From Actinopolyspora biskrensis (GTDB lineage: Bacteria; Actinomycetota; Actinomycetes; Mycobacteriales; Pseudonocardiaceae), in NCBI RefSeq assembly GCF_013408175.1, contig NZ_JACBYW010000007.1, positions 1 through 64,000 of the forward strand: a stretch of 64,000 bases of DNA, given 5' to 3'. Each line of letters opens with the position of its first letter. Position 1 is the stretch's first letter. The notes under the pieces were generated by a model. It made no database searches, was not told where the DNA came from, and saw nothing but the letters and a program-made list of their open reading frames with translations. A program made the position numbers and the translations under genes. Shown piece by piece: positions 6,197 to 15,068 of the stretch.

Positions 6197-7624
6197 GTGC
6201 TCGAACTGTTGTCGGAGCGGACGGTGCTGACCCTGATCGCGGCGCTGGCCGTGCTCGGTATGTTCGTGATGCTGTGCCGCTCGCGCCGGGTCAGTACGTC
6301 GAAGGAGGACGCCACTCTCGCCGCGTTGCACCGGGTCACGAGTGCGGCTCCGCACCTGCGTCGCGGCCTCGACCAGGAGGCGGCCGACGAGACGGCGCCG
6401 CATCTGCGGGCCCTGCTGTCCTGCGTGGCCGTCGGTATCGTCGACGCGGAGGGGACGCTGCTGAGCTGGGACGGTGGTGTCAACGAGCACTACCGTGACC
6501 TCACGGAGACGATCGACCGGTCGCTGCGCACGGGCAAGAGCGAGTACGTGGACCACGCCGACCTGCCGTGCGACGAGCGTCCCTGCCTGATGCGGCACGC
6601 CGTGGTCGTCCCGCTCGAGGTGGACAACAACAACCGGGGTGCCCTGGTGCTGATCACCGCGGGGGACCGCAAGCGCCTGTTCCGGGCGGCGCAGGAGGTC
6701 GCCGACCACGTCTCGGCCCAGCTGCAGCTGGCCGAGCTGCAGGTTTCCCGGGAGAAGCTGGCCGAGGCCGAGGTGCGCGCGCTGCGGGCCCAGATCTCCC
6801 CGCACTTCGTGTACAACGCGTTGAACACCATTTCCGCGTTGATCCGCACCGACCCGGACCAGGCCACGGAGCTGATCACCGAGTTCGCGGACTTCACCAG
6901 GTATTCGTTCCGGTCCAACGAGATGTACACGACCCTGGCCGAGGAGATCCGCAACATAGACCGCTACCTGATGCTGGAAAGCGCCCGGTTCGGCCCCGAG
7001 CGCCTGAAGGTCCAGCTCAAGATCGCGCCCGAGGTCCTCCCGGTGGTGCTGCCGTTCCTGGCGTTGCAGCCGCTGGTCGAGAACGCCGTCCGGCACGGGC
7101 TGGCGAAGAAGCCCGGTGGCGGCACGGTTTCCGTCTTCGCGGAGGACAACGGCAGCGAGGCGCTGATCAGCGTGGACGACGACGGCATCGGTATGGACCC
7201 GCAGCAGCTGGAGGAGGAGCTCGAGGGCAGCCACACCGACGGTTCGCACGTCGGCCTCGGCAACGTGAACGACCGCATGCGCGCGACCTTCGGCAACGAC
7301 TACGGGCTGGTGGTGGAGACCGAGCAGGGGGCGGGGATGAAGGTGATCATGCGGGTCCCGAAGTTCGCTCCCGGGGTCCAGCCCTTGTCCTCCCAGCCCT
7401 TCGAGGGCGCGGACTGCCCGGACGTCCCCCCGCCGGCCGAGTCCGCGGAGGAATCCGCGCCCGCGGCGGACGGAGCGGCCGAACCGGCAGCCGAATCTCC
7501 GGAGGAGCTCGACTCCGTCGAGGACGCCGGGCCCGTGGAACGTTCCGGGCCGGGGGAACCTCCCGAACGGGACGTCGTGGAGGAGGTGCGGGAGGAGGAG
7601 ACCGCGCGTGCCTCCGGAGCGTGA
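6197..7624 (+). CDS. LytS/YehU-type sensor histidine kinase
   Basis: 475 aa from GTG 6197. One N-terminal membrane helix (TVLTLIAALAVLGMFVMLCR) is followed by a GAF-like region (about residues 60-180), then the His_kinase domain with the phospho-acceptor in ALRAQISPHFVYNALNTIS. The HATPase region shows LVENAVRHGLAKK, DDDGIGMD and VGLGNVNDRM. The C-terminal 80 residues are an acidic, probably disordered tail (PESAEESAPAADGAAEPAAE). The partner is likely the LytTR regulator at 9169, two genes on. This kinase class often senses carboxylates or pyruvate and controls uptake genes; here a symporter follows. Confidence 0.88.
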   Translation: MLELLSERTVLTLIAALAVLGMFVMLCRSRRVSTSKEDATLAALHRVTSAAPHLRRGLDQEAADETAPHLRALLSCVAVGIVDAEGTLLSWDGGVNEHYRDLTETIDRSLRTGKSEYVDHADLPCDERPCLMRHAVVVPLEVDNNNRGALVLITAGDRKRLFRAAQEVADHVSAQLQLAELQVSREKLAEAEVRALRAQISPHFVYNALNTISALIRTDPDQATELITEFADFTRYSFRSNEMYTTLAEEIRNIDRYLMLESARFGPERLKVQLKIAPEVLPVVLPFLALQPLVENAVRHGLAKKPGGGTVSVFAEDNGSEALISVDDDGIGMDPQQLEEELEGSHTDGSHVGLGNVNDRMRATFGNDYGLVVETEQGAGMKVIMRVPKFAPGVQPLSSQPFEGADCPDVPPPAESAEESAPAADGAAEPAAESPEELDSVEDAGPVERSGPGEPPERDVVEEVREEETARASGA

Positions 7625-7699
7625 CCCGACGCGGCCGAAGCGCGGTTTTCGAGCCGGTCGTGTCACGGCTGTTCGCTCCGCGGCCAGTAACGTGGAAGC

Positions 7700-8608
7700 A
7701 TGAGTGAGAAGTCAGCCCAGAAAATCACCCAGGCACTTCCCGGCAAGCTCTCGGAGAAGCTGCCGGGCAAACTCGCCGAGCGGGCCGAGCGCGGCCCGGT
7801 GGTGCCGGTCGTCAAGCTGCACGGCCCCATCACCCCGACGCCCTCCCCGGTGAACCGTCCCTCGATCTCGCTGCAGACGGTCGACTCCGCCCTGAACCGT
7901 GCGTTCTCCTTCGACAGGACGTCCGCCGTCGCGCTGGCGATCAACTCGCCGGGAGGGGCGGCGACCCAGTCGGCGCTGGTGGCCGAGCGGATTCGTGAGC
8001 TCGCGGAGCGGAAGAACGTCCCCGTGCTGGCCTTCTGCGAGGACGTGGCCGCGTCCGGGGGCTACTGGCTGGCCTGCGCCGGTGACGAGATCTACGCGCA
8101 CGCCAGCTCCATGGTGGGCTCCGTCGGGGTGGTCAGCGCCGGCTTCGGCATGGAGGAGCTGCTGCGCCGCGCTGGTATCGAACGCCGGATCCACACGGCC
8201 GGGGAGAGCAAGTCGCGGCTGGACCCGTTCCGCCCGGAGAACCCCGAGGACGTCCAGTGGTTGCAGGGGATGCAGGAGGAGCTGCACAAGCAGTTCGCCG
8301 ACTGGGTCCGGCAGCGTCGCGGTGATGCCATCTCGGAGGCCGATGAGGACCTCTTCTCCGGTGAGGTCTGGACCGGGCGGCGCTCGCGGGAACTGGGGCT
8401 GGTGGACGGTCTGGGCAACCTGCGCGGGGTCGTCTCCCACCGCTTTCCCGACGCGCACATCGTCTCCGTCGAGCCGCGCAAGCCGCTGCTGGCCCGGCTG
8501 GGAATGACGGGTCCGGGCGGTGGTGCCGCCGGAGTGGCGGCCGGAGCGGTCAACGCCGCCTTCGACCGGATCGAGAACCGGGGAATGTGGTCGCGCTTCG
8601 GGCTGTGA
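7700..8608 (+). CDS. S49-family (SppA/SohB-like) serine peptidase
   Basis: 302 aa. The ClpP-fold core starts with VPVVKLHGPITPTPS and continues ALAINSPGGAATQS, CEDVAASGGYWLACAGDEIYA and MVGSVGVVSAGFG. S141 in MVGSVG is the expected nucleophile. K171 in AGESKSRLDPF fits the catalytic lysine of the Ser/Lys dyad. There is no clear N-terminal membrane anchor or signal peptide, unlike most SppA signal-peptide peptidases, so it may act in the cytosol or at the membrane surface. It sits between the two partners of a LytS/LytTR system, 75 bp after the kinase. Confidence 0.82.
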   Translation: MSEKSAQKITQALPGKLSEKLPGKLAERAERGPVVPVVKLHGPITPTPSPVNRPSISLQTVDSALNRAFSFDRTSAVALAINSPGGAATQSALVAERIRELAERKNVPVLAFCEDVAASGGYWLACAGDEIYAHASSMVGSVGVVSAGFGMEELLRRAGIERRIHTAGESKSRLDPFRPENPEDVQWLQGMQEELHKQFADWVRQRRGDAISEADEDLFSGEVWTGRRSRELGLVDGLGNLRGVVSHRFPDAHIVSVEPRKPLLARLGMTGPGGGAAGVAAGAVNAAFDRIENRGMWSRFGL

Positions 8609-9168
8609 CTCGTGTCTTCTGCTCTTCCTCGTCGTGGGTGGTTGCGTGGCGGAACCTCTCGCGGGCTCTCGCTCCGGGGAGGCCCGACATCGGGTAGCGG
8701 CCTACACGACGTCGGGCCTTCCTCGCGAGAGCACCACGAGAGAACCCGCGGCGGTGCGAATTGCTCAGGCTCGTAAGCACCTGCGTTGGAGTGGGAGATT
8801 TCCGGGGACCTGGTTCGCGTAGCGGGTTCTGATGAGCGGAAACTTTCGCGGCGGTGCGGGGCCGGAGAGAACCGACTTGCGTCCAGTCCGGACAGTGGGG
8901 CGGGACGCTGGGCGGTGACCCCGCGCGCGGGGGCCGCGTAGCCGGGTGGTCGACTGTGGACCGATTTTTCCACGGCGGATTGCGACGATCGTGCGAATGC
9001 ACGTGCACCCACCGCGCGAAACATGAATGCGGGGGCTTAGGTTGAATGCGGTGAGTCACACGCTTCACCCGCGGTCGGTGTTCACGGGTGGCGCCGCGGG
9101 CGCCGCTCCGGCGCGCTTGGTCGACCGTGGACGTGAGTTCGGTGAGCGCGGGAGGATTGGGCTTTGCC
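8609..9168. other. 560-bp gap between S49 peptidase and LytTR regulator
   Basis: No gene was seen. The left part is repeat A (8634-8758). The rest is GC-rich with no further clear repeat. It separates the kinase/peptidase pair from the regulator and must hold the regulator's promoter. Confidence 0.5.
8634..8758. repeat. Dispersed repeat A, copy 1
   Basis: Key parts are GGTTGCGTGGCGGAACCTCT, GCCCGACATCGGGTAGC, ACGACGTCGGGCC, CCTCGCGAGAGCAC and GAACCCGCGGCGGTGC. Inner and outer arms pair with each other to give nested hairpins (GCCCGAC with GTCGGGC; CTCTCGCG with CGCGAGAG). The same arrangement recurs at 27052, 39921, 43520, 57440 and 63721. Confidence 0.75.
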
Positions 9169-10068
9169 GTGAGTACACCACAGCGCATCAGCGGCCCGCC
9201 CGAGGGTCGTAACGGCAGCGGCGGCTCGAGCAGGGCAGGCCTCGTCATCCTGATCGTCGACGACGAGGTCCCGGGGCTCGAGACGACGCAGGGAATGATC
9301 GAGAAGAACCCGCGTGTCAGCAAGGTGCTGACGGCGTTCGACGCGGCAGAGGCGCTGCGGATACTGCGCAGCGACAACCCCGACCTGCAGGGGCGCCCCG
9401 CCGAGGCGCCGCTGGTGGACGCCGTCTTCATCGATGTCGCCATGCCGGGACTGACCGGAATGGACCTGGCCAGGGTGCTCTTCTCCTTCGAGAACTCACC
9501 GGCTCTGGTGTTCATCACCGCGCACGGGGAGAACGCGCTGGAGGCCTTCGACCTGGGCGCCATCGACTACGTGATGAAACCGGCCAGCCCCGAAAGGGTG
9601 GAACGCGCGCTGCGCAAGGTGCAGCGCATAGCCGCCCCTCCGGAGACGGGCGGCGACGGTGCCCGCGCGTTGACCGCCGGCGGCGAGCGGGCGGAGGAGC
9701 AGCAGCGGGCCGACGACCACTCGGTCATCCCCGTGGAGCTGGGGGGCACCACCCGCCTGGTGCAGCGTTCCCAGGTGCGCTGGGTGGAGGCCCAGGGGGA
9801 CTACGCGCGGCTGCACACCGACGAGGGGTCGCACCTGGTGCGCATCCCGCTGGCCCAGTTGGAGGAGAAGTGGGCGGACGCCGGATTCGTGCGCATTCAC
9901 CGGTCCTACCTGGTCGCGCTGAACCTGATCAACGAGCTGCGCATGTCCTCCTCCGGGTATTCGGTGCTCATCGCCGGGGGACAGCACCGGGAGACCCGCG
10001 AGTTGCCGGTCAGCCGCAGGCACACCCGCGAACTCAAGGACCGGCTGGTGCGTTCGCCGCGTCAATGA
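9169..10068 (+). CDS. LytTR-family response regulator
   Basis: 299 aa if started at GTG 9169 (VSTPQRISGPPEG); GTG 9142 is another in-frame choice. The receiver domain runs from VILIVDDEVPG through VFIDVAMPGLTGMD (phospho-acceptor D) and FITAHGENALEAFDLGAIDY to VMKP. A linker of about 45 residues leads to a LytTR DNA-binding domain (VIPVELGGTTRLVQRSQVRW, GDYARLHTDEG, VRIHRSYLVALNLINELR). It is the likely partner of the LytS-type kinase at 6197 and probably controls the DUF485/symporter genes downstream, in the manner of BtsSR- or YpdAB-controlled transporters. Confidence 0.87.
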   Translation: MSTPQRISGPPEGRNGSGGSSRAGLVILIVDDEVPGLETTQGMIEKNPRVSKVLTAFDAAEALRILRSDNPDLQGRPAEAPLVDAVFIDVAMPGLTGMDLARVLFSFENSPALVFITAHGENALEAFDLGAIDYVMKPASPERVERALRKVQRIAAPPETGGDGARALTAGGERAEEQQRADDHSVIPVELGGTTRLVQRSQVRWVEAQGDYARLHTDEGSHLVRIPLAQLEEKWADAGFVRIHRSYLVALNLINELRMSSSGYSVLIAGGQHRETRELPVSRRHTRELKDRLVRSPRQ

Positions 10069-10134
10069 CCGCGGAACCGTTGTCCGGAGCGGGGAGTTCG
10101 TCGGATGATCCCTGTGGCGGATCATGACCACTTC

Positions 10135-10225
10135 GACCGAGGCTCTCCTGTCGGGCCGTCGGTTGGCTCGGGTCCTTCTTCGGCGCCCCGGCGCCGAAAC
10201 CAGCACCCGAGTCGACCACCCACGG
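10135..10225 (-). repeat. Dispersed repeat B, copy 1 (inverted orientation)
   Basis: On the minus strand this reads GGTGGTCGACTCGGG, then TTTCGGCGCC-GGGGCGCCGAAGAAG (an internal hairpin) and CCGAGCCAACCGACGGCCCG. It aligns well with 32757-32860 and 54545-54605. It fills most of the gap before the DUF485-like gene. Confidence 0.6.
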
Positions 10226-10259
10226 CGACCCGGACGGGGAGGCTTCGACAAAAGAGGCG

Positions 10260-10661
10260 GTGAGGGTGACCACGGGCAGGACTTCTTCGGCACACCAGCA
10301 GCGCGCTCCGCGGCGCAAGCGCGTGGTGCTGGCCGATCGGCGCGGTTCGCGCGACGTTCCGCGCACGATCATCGATCTCGAGAACCAGAGCAGCATGGGC
10401 GAGGCGATGATCCGGAACCTGGTTCGTGCCCAGCTGCGCTCCTCGCTGTGGCTGGCCGCGATCAGCGCGGCGTTCCTGGGCGCGCTGCCCGTGCTGCTGC
10501 GCTACGTCCCCGTCCTGTCCGAGATCCGGCTGTTCGGCATTCCGCTGCCCTGGTTCCTCCTGGGGGTGCTGCCGTTCCCGTTCATCCTGCTGATCGGGTA
10601 CATCGGCACGCGCAAGGCCGAACAGCACGAGCGTGAGTTCATGGACATGGTGGACCGGTGA
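10260..10661 (+). CDS. DUF485-like small membrane protein, symporter partner
   Basis: 133 aa (GTG 10260; GTG 10266 is also possible). A basic, disordered N-terminus of about 45 residues leads to two membrane helices (LWLAAISAAFLGALPVLLRY and PWFLLGVLPFPFILLIGYIG) and a short charged tail (RKAEQHEREFMDMVDR). This two-helix plan matches the small DUF485-type subunit usually encoded just before ActP-like symporters. Its stop overlaps the symporter start (GTGA), so the two are translationally coupled. The role is probably as an accessory subunit or stabiliser of the symporter; this is inference. Confidence 0.75.
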   Translation: MRVTTGRTSSAHQQRAPRRKRVVLADRRGSRDVPRTIIDLENQSSMGEAMIRNLVRAQLRSSLWLAAISAAFLGALPVLLRYVPVLSEIRLFGIPLPWFLLGVLPFPFILLIGYIGTRKAEQHEREFMDMVDR

Positions 10662-12496
10662 ATCCGTGGGCCCTCGGCGGCGTCGCGTTGATAGCCGTGG
10701 TCACCTTCGCCCTCGCGATGTGGGGGTCGCGCGGAGCACGGACCACTTCGGACTTCCTGCTGGCCCGCCGCATGGTCGGGGTGGAGCGCAACGCGGCCGC
10801 CATAGCCGGTGAGTACCTCTCGGCGGCCTCCTTCCTCGGTGTGGCGGGGCTGCTGCTCAAGGACGGTATCGAGGCCCTCTGGTACCCGATCGGCTACACG
10901 GCGGGGTATTTGGCGCTGATCCTGTTCGTGGCCGCGCCGCTGCGTCGTTCCGGCGCCTACACGCTGCCCGATTTCGCGCAGGTGCGGCTGGACTCGACCC
11001 GGGTGCGCGCCGTGTCGACGGTCCTCGTGGTGCTGATCGGCTGGCTCTACCTGGTTCCCCAGCTGCAGGCGGCCGGCGTCACGCTGTCCACGGTCACCGG
11101 AATCACCTACTCGAGCGGGATCCTGGCCGTGGCGGTCATCGTGCTGGCCGGGGTGCTCAGCGGTGGGATGCGTGTGGTCACGCTGGTTCAGGCCTTCCAG
11201 TACGGCATCAAGCTCTTCGCCATCAGCGTGCCCGTGTTCGTGCTCTTCTTCGTTTTCCTCGGGCAGGACGAGCAGCACCGCAGGGGGCTGGACGAACCCG
11301 TCCCGCCCGCTTTCGAGCGTACGACCACGGTGCGGATCGAGACGGATGTGCGGCTGCGGGTCACCGAGCCGGTCTGGGTGGACGTGTTGTCCGGCCCGGG
11401 GCCGGAGGCGCTGGACGGGGTCGCGGACTCGGAGGGGGCCGGTTCCGGGGGGAGCGTTTACCTCACGGAGGGGATCCACTCGGTGCGGGCCGATTCCGAG
11501 CTGCGCTTCCCGGAGGGGAGCGCGGTTCCGGCGGTCGCCGACGCGGAGCCGGACAACAGGTCCTGGTTGCTGCCGCAGAGCGGTGACTCCTACGAGCTGT
11601 TCGAGACCTACTCCCTGATGCTGTCCACCTTCCTCGGGACCATGGGGCTCCCGCACGTGCTGATGCGCTTCTACACCAACCCGACGGGGCAGGGGGCGCG
11701 GCGCACCTCGTTCGTGGTGCTGGGGCTGCTCGGGGTCTTCTACCTGTTCCCGACGATCTTCGGGGTGCTGTCCCGCTTCTACGTGCCGCAGCTGCTGGTG
11801 ACGGGCAACACCGACGCCGCGGTGCTGCTGCTGCCCACGGCGATGCTGCAGGGGTGGCCGGGCGAGCTGATCGGGGCGGTCACCGCGGCCGGCGCCTTCG
11901 CGGCGTTCCTGTCCACTTCCTCCGGGCTGGTCATGAGCGTGTCCAGTGTGCTGTTCACCGACCTCCTCCCCGGCAAGCTCGGGAACTTCCGGCTGATCGC
12001 TCTCGGTTCGTGCATCCTTCCCGTGGCGTTGGCGCTGATCGCCATCGGGCGGGACATCTCGCAGAGCGTCGGCCTGGCCTTCGCCATGGCGGCTTCCACG
12101 TTCTTCCCGCTGCTGGTGCTCGGCATCTGGTGGCGCAAGCTGACCGCGGCCGGGGCCATGGGCGGGCTGGTCGTGGGGGGCGGTCTGGTGCTGATCGCGG
12201 TGCTGACCGGGGCTTTCCTCGGCGACGGGTACGGGTGGTGGTCGGCCGTGCTGCTGCAGCCCGCCGCTTTCACCGTTCCGGTGGCCTTCGTGGTGACGGT
12301 GGTGGTCAGCAAGCTCACCGGACGCAACGTCCCTTCGGGGACCGGGCGCGTGATGCTGCGGATGCACACCCCGGACCGGCTCGGTTTCCTCCGGGACCGC
12401 TCCGTGGATCAGGGGGAGGCCGCGGAGCGGGTCTCGTCGACGAGCCGTGGCGGGCGCGGCAGGCATCGACTGGTCCGAGCCAGGCGCCGGAGCTGA
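10658..12496 (+). CDS. Sodium:solute symporter (ActP/MctC-like monocarboxylate transporter)
   Basis: 612 aa from GTG 10658. SSF-family signatures: TSDFLLARRMVG, AGEYLSAASFLGVAGLLLKD, IGYTAGYLALIL, YTLPDFAQVRLDS and GVLSGGMRVVTLVQAFQY. The order resembles acetate/pyruvate permeases of the ActP/MctC group. Between membrane segments, residues about 202-308 form a long hydrophilic insert (from QDEQHRRGLDEP to QSGDSYELFET) predicted outside the membrane core. Shorter bacterial SSF proteins lack it. The upstream LytS/LytTR pair probably controls it. The substrate is most likely a short carboxylate, but that is inferred from family only. Confidence 0.88.
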   Translation: MNPWALGGVALIAVVTFALAMWGSRGARTTSDFLLARRMVGVERNAAAIAGEYLSAASFLGVAGLLLKDGIEALWYPIGYTAGYLALILFVAAPLRRSGAYTLPDFAQVRLDSTRVRAVSTVLVVLIGWLYLVPQLQAAGVTLSTVTGITYSSGILAVAVIVLAGVLSGGMRVVTLVQAFQYGIKLFAISVPVFVLFFVFLGQDEQHRRGLDEPVPPAFERTTTVRIETDVRLRVTEPVWVDVLSGPGPEALDGVADSEGAGSGGSVYLTEGIHSVRADSELRFPEGSAVPAVADAEPDNRSWLLPQSGDSYELFETYSLMLSTFLGTMGLPHVLMRFYTNPTGQGARRTSFVVLGLLGVFYLFPTIFGVLSRFYVPQLLVTGNTDAAVLLLPTAMLQGWPGELIGAVTAAGAFAAFLSTSSGLVMSVSSVLFTDLLPGKLGNFRLIALGSCILPVALALIAIGRDISQSVGLAFAMAASTFFPLLVLGIWWRKLTAAGAMGGLVVGGGLVLIAVLTGAFLGDGYGWWSAVLLQPAAFTVPVAFVVTVVVSKLTGRNVPSGTGRVMLRMHTPDRLGFLRDRSVDQGEAAERVSSTSRGGRGRHRLVRARRRS

Positions 12497-12600
12497 CCGC
12501 CGGCGGTGCGCGCCCCGGCCGTTCGGCGGGATCGGTTCCGCTCGTCCGGTTCGACCACTGCGGTGGGCGCGTTCGGCGCGCGGCGTGGCAGCATCGAGGT

Positions 12601-12954
12601 GTGACTACTCCGATGCATGGTCGAGTTCCGGCGGTGTCCCCCGAGGAGCTGCCGGAGCGGCTTCCCGAGGGCAGCCTGCTCGACGTCCGTGAGCAAGAGG
12701 AATGGGACGCGGGCCACGCGCCGGGCGCGGTGCACATCCCGATGAACGAGATCCCGCAGCGGCTCGACGAGATCCCCGAGGCGGACCAGCTCTACGTGAT
12801 CTGCCGGTCGGGTGGCCGCTCGTCCAAGGTGACCGCCTATCTGAACGCCAGCGGTTGGGACGCGGTCAACGTCGACCGGGGGATGAACGGCTGGTCGTCC
12901 ATCGGTCGTCCGGTTGTGGCGGACGATCCCGACGCGGAACCCCACGTGCTGTGA
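12601..12954 (+). CDS. Rhodanese-domain sulfurtransferase-like protein
   Basis: 117 aa from GTG 12601 (ATG 12613 is possible). A single rhodanese domain: LLDVREQEEWDAGHAPGAVH, NEIPQRLDEI, then the active-site loop YVICRSGGRSSKV with the catalytic cysteine, and a C-terminal YLNASGWDAVNVDRGMNGW. Such one-domain proteins carry persulfide sulfur in the cytoplasm. The downstream membrane-protein gene starts inside its stop (GTGA). Confidence 0.88.
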   Translation: MTTPMHGRVPAVSPEELPERLPEGSLLDVREQEEWDAGHAPGAVHIPMNEIPQRLDEIPEADQLYVICRSGGRSSKVTAYLNASGWDAVNVDRGMNGWSSIGRPVVADDPDAEPHVL

Positions 12955-13868
12955 CGGGCCGTCCTCCCCGGTCCGGGCCCCGGGTGGAGTGGACGGCCAC
13001 TCCACCGGGCGGTCCGAACGTGCGGCGGCGTGCCCGGCCGCGTCCCCCTTACACCGGACCGCCGGCCTACCCGGCTCCGCCGCGCTGGGGGTTTCCCCCG
13101 CTGACCTGGCGCTGGCCGCTCTCGCTTCCGAACTCGCGGCGTGCGGACCCGGCGGAACGCGTGGCGGCCCTCTCGGGGACCGCGGTCTCGACCCTCTGGA
13201 TCACCGCGGTGCTCGGCGTGCTGGCCGCGGGGGCGGAGTCGTGGCGGTACGTGCTGCTGCTGTGGAGCCGCTCGGGTGCGCTCGGCCGCACCACGCTGGC
13301 GGTCTCGGACGCGCTCGTCGCCACGGTCGGCATCATGACCTGGTTGTTCGGGCTGCTGAGCGCGGTGGTCGGGGTGCTGTGGGCACTGCGGACCCGTTCC
13401 TACGCCCACGAGCGGGCGGGACTGCGCCCTGCCCGTCCGGACTGGCAGGTGGTGCTCGGCACGCTGATCCCCGGGGTGAACCTGTTCGTCCCCGGCTCGG
13501 TGCTCGCCGAGCTGGAGGACGCGGCGCTGCGTGGTTCGGGCGAGTCCGTGCCCGCTGCGCGGCCCGTTCCCTCGCGGCTGGTCCGGCTCTGGTGGCTCTG
13601 CTGGGCCGGGTGCCTGCTGGTGGGTTGGTCGACGATGCTGTGGGGGCTGCGGAACAGCGTCCAGGCCCTGGCCGACGGGGTGCTGCTGCACGCCTTCTCC
13701 GACGTGCTGCTGGTCGTGCTGGCCGTGGTCTCGGTGCGCGTGGTCAAGCGGTGCACCCGTGTGCTCGTCCCGCCGGATCCGACCACGTTGCGGAGCAGGC
13801 GGGTGCTGCGGGTCCGGGGCGCTCCGGAGCCGCCCCGCGCGGCTCGCCCCCCGCACGCCGTGCGGTGA
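12951..13868 (+). CDS. DUF4328-like membrane protein
   Basis: 305 aa from GTG 12951, overlapping the rhodanese stop; GTG 12984 is an alternative. The N-terminal 60 residues are Pro/Arg-rich (RARPRPPYTGPPAYPAPPRW). Four membrane segments follow (STLWITAVLGVLAAG; ATVGIMTWLFGLLSAVVGVL; LWWLCWAGCLLVGWSTMLWG; FSDVLLVVLAVVSVRVV). Between the second and third lies RPDWQVVLGTLIPGVNLFVPG, which is the DUF4328 signature. Function is unknown; the family is widespread in actinomycetes. Confidence 0.8.
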   Translation: MTGRPPRSGPRVEWTATPPGGPNVRRRARPRPPYTGPPAYPAPPRWGFPPLTWRWPLSLPNSRRADPAERVAALSGTAVSTLWITAVLGVLAAGAESWRYVLLLWSRSGALGRTTLAVSDALVATVGIMTWLFGLLSAVVGVLWALRTRSYAHERAGLRPARPDWQVVLGTLIPGVNLFVPGSVLAELEDAALRGSGESVPAARPVPSRLVRLWWLCWAGCLLVGWSTMLWGLRNSVQALADGVLLHAFSDVLLVVLAVVSVRVVKRCTRVLVPPDPTTLRSRRVLRVRGAPEPPRAARPPHAVR

Positions 13869-14105
13869 TCCGCGGGCACGGGCGGGGTTCTCCGGTGCCG
13901 GTCGGGCTGCCCGGCTGCGTCGGCCGGGGTGGTGTTCGATAGCGTCGCCCGGATTCGAAGGTGACGCCGGTGCGCCCGCACGTCGGGTTTTCCCGGTGGG
14001 GGCGGTTCTCGAGTGTCGAAGTCGATGAGCGGAGTCGATCGGCACGCGGCGTTCGTGGGCGTGCCGATGCGTCTTGCGGAGCAGAACGCGCCAAGGAGAG
14101 CGATC

Positions 14106-15068
14106 TTGAGTAAACGAACCGCGCCGGAGCAGAAACCGGCCGAGGACATTCCGGTGGTCGGACGCAGGCAGCCGTGCCCCTGTGGTTCCGGCAAGCGGTA
14201 CAAGGCCTGCCACGGTGCTTCGGGTGGAGCGGCCAAGGTCAAGGTCACCCGTCCGTTCGAGGGCTTGGCGGCCGAGTGCGAGCTGGTCGCCCTGCGTGAG
14301 TTCGTGCCCTCGGCCACGGCGCGGCTGCCGCTGGCCTCCGGCTCCGAGGAGATCCAGCTGGCCACGGTGCTGCCGATGGCCGCGGCGGCGCTGGTGCGCA
14401 CCGACGGTGTGGCCTTCATCGGTCTGCAGGTGCAGACGAAGTCCGGTGACGTGAGCAGGGATCTGGCGCGGGCCGTCGAGTGGGTGCGCACGGCCGAGCC
14501 GGGTGAGTCCCTGGCCGTGGTCGGTCCGGAGGACGCCCCGGCGGGCAGTGTTCCGGCGCGGTTGCAGGACCTGCTGGATCCGGATGCGCGATTGGACGTC
14601 CAGGTGCACGAGGACTTCTCCTGGTGGATGCCCGAGGGGGTCGAGGCCACCGGGGAGGTCGCGATGTCGCTGGAGCGGGCGAATTCGGCGATCATGCCGA
14701 CGCAGCGCCTGGAGACCGAGGGCGTGCACGCGGCGTACTGGGTGGACGCCACCGACCGGGCGCACCTGCGCTGGGTGCGGCCCGAGCCGGAGGAGCGGTT
14801 GATCTCGGCGCTCGCGCGGCTTTCGGCGCGCGGTGAGCTGGCGCTGGGCGAGGACAGCCGCTACGCGGGATCGTTCCGCGCGCACGGGCTGCTGGTTCCG
14901 GTGTGGGATCTGGACCGGGAGAAGCACCCGGACGAGTGGGCCGAGCCTGCCGCCGCGCTGGGGCGCCGGTTGGACGAGGCGCTGGCCTCGTTGGACGAGC
15001 GCTCGCTGGACGCGGACGAGCGGCGCGCCAGGGACGGGCTGCGCGGCAGGCAGATCACCGTCCGGTGA
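14106..15068 (+). CDS. DUF5926-family protein with N-terminal SEC-C zinc motif
   Basis: 320 aa from TTG 14106, chosen because AAGGAGAG (14093-14100) sits five bases upstream; a longer frame to 14013 lacks a site. Residues about 18-38 hold the SEC-C motif VGRRQPCPCGSGKRYKACHG (C-x-C...C-H), which binds zinc. The rest is a soluble alpha/beta protein, with PLASGSEEIQLATVLPMA and WVRPEPEERLISALARLSA. It matches the actinobacterial family called DUF5926. Function is unknown; SEC-C motifs often occur in proteins that touch translation or secretion. Confidence 0.82.
   Translation: MSKRTAPEQKPAEDIPVVGRRQPCPCGSGKRYKACHGASGGAAKVKVTRPFEGLAAECELVALREFVPSATARLPLASGSEEIQLATVLPMAAAALVRTDGVAFIGLQVQTKSGDVSRDLARAVEWVRTAEPGESLAVVGPEDAPAGSVPARLQDLLDPDARLDVQVHEDFSWWMPEGVEATGEVAMSLERANSAIMPTQRLETEGVHAAYWVDATDRAHLRWVRPEPEERLISALARLSARGELALGEDSRYAGSFRAHGLLVPVWDLDREKHPDEWAEPAAALGRRLDEALASLDERSLDADERRARDGLRGRQITVR

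Noticed and set aside
10502-12466. 654-codon minus-strand frame opposite the symporter
   Set aside because: Low-complexity His/Gln/Arg-rich shadow of a clear SSF transporter gene.
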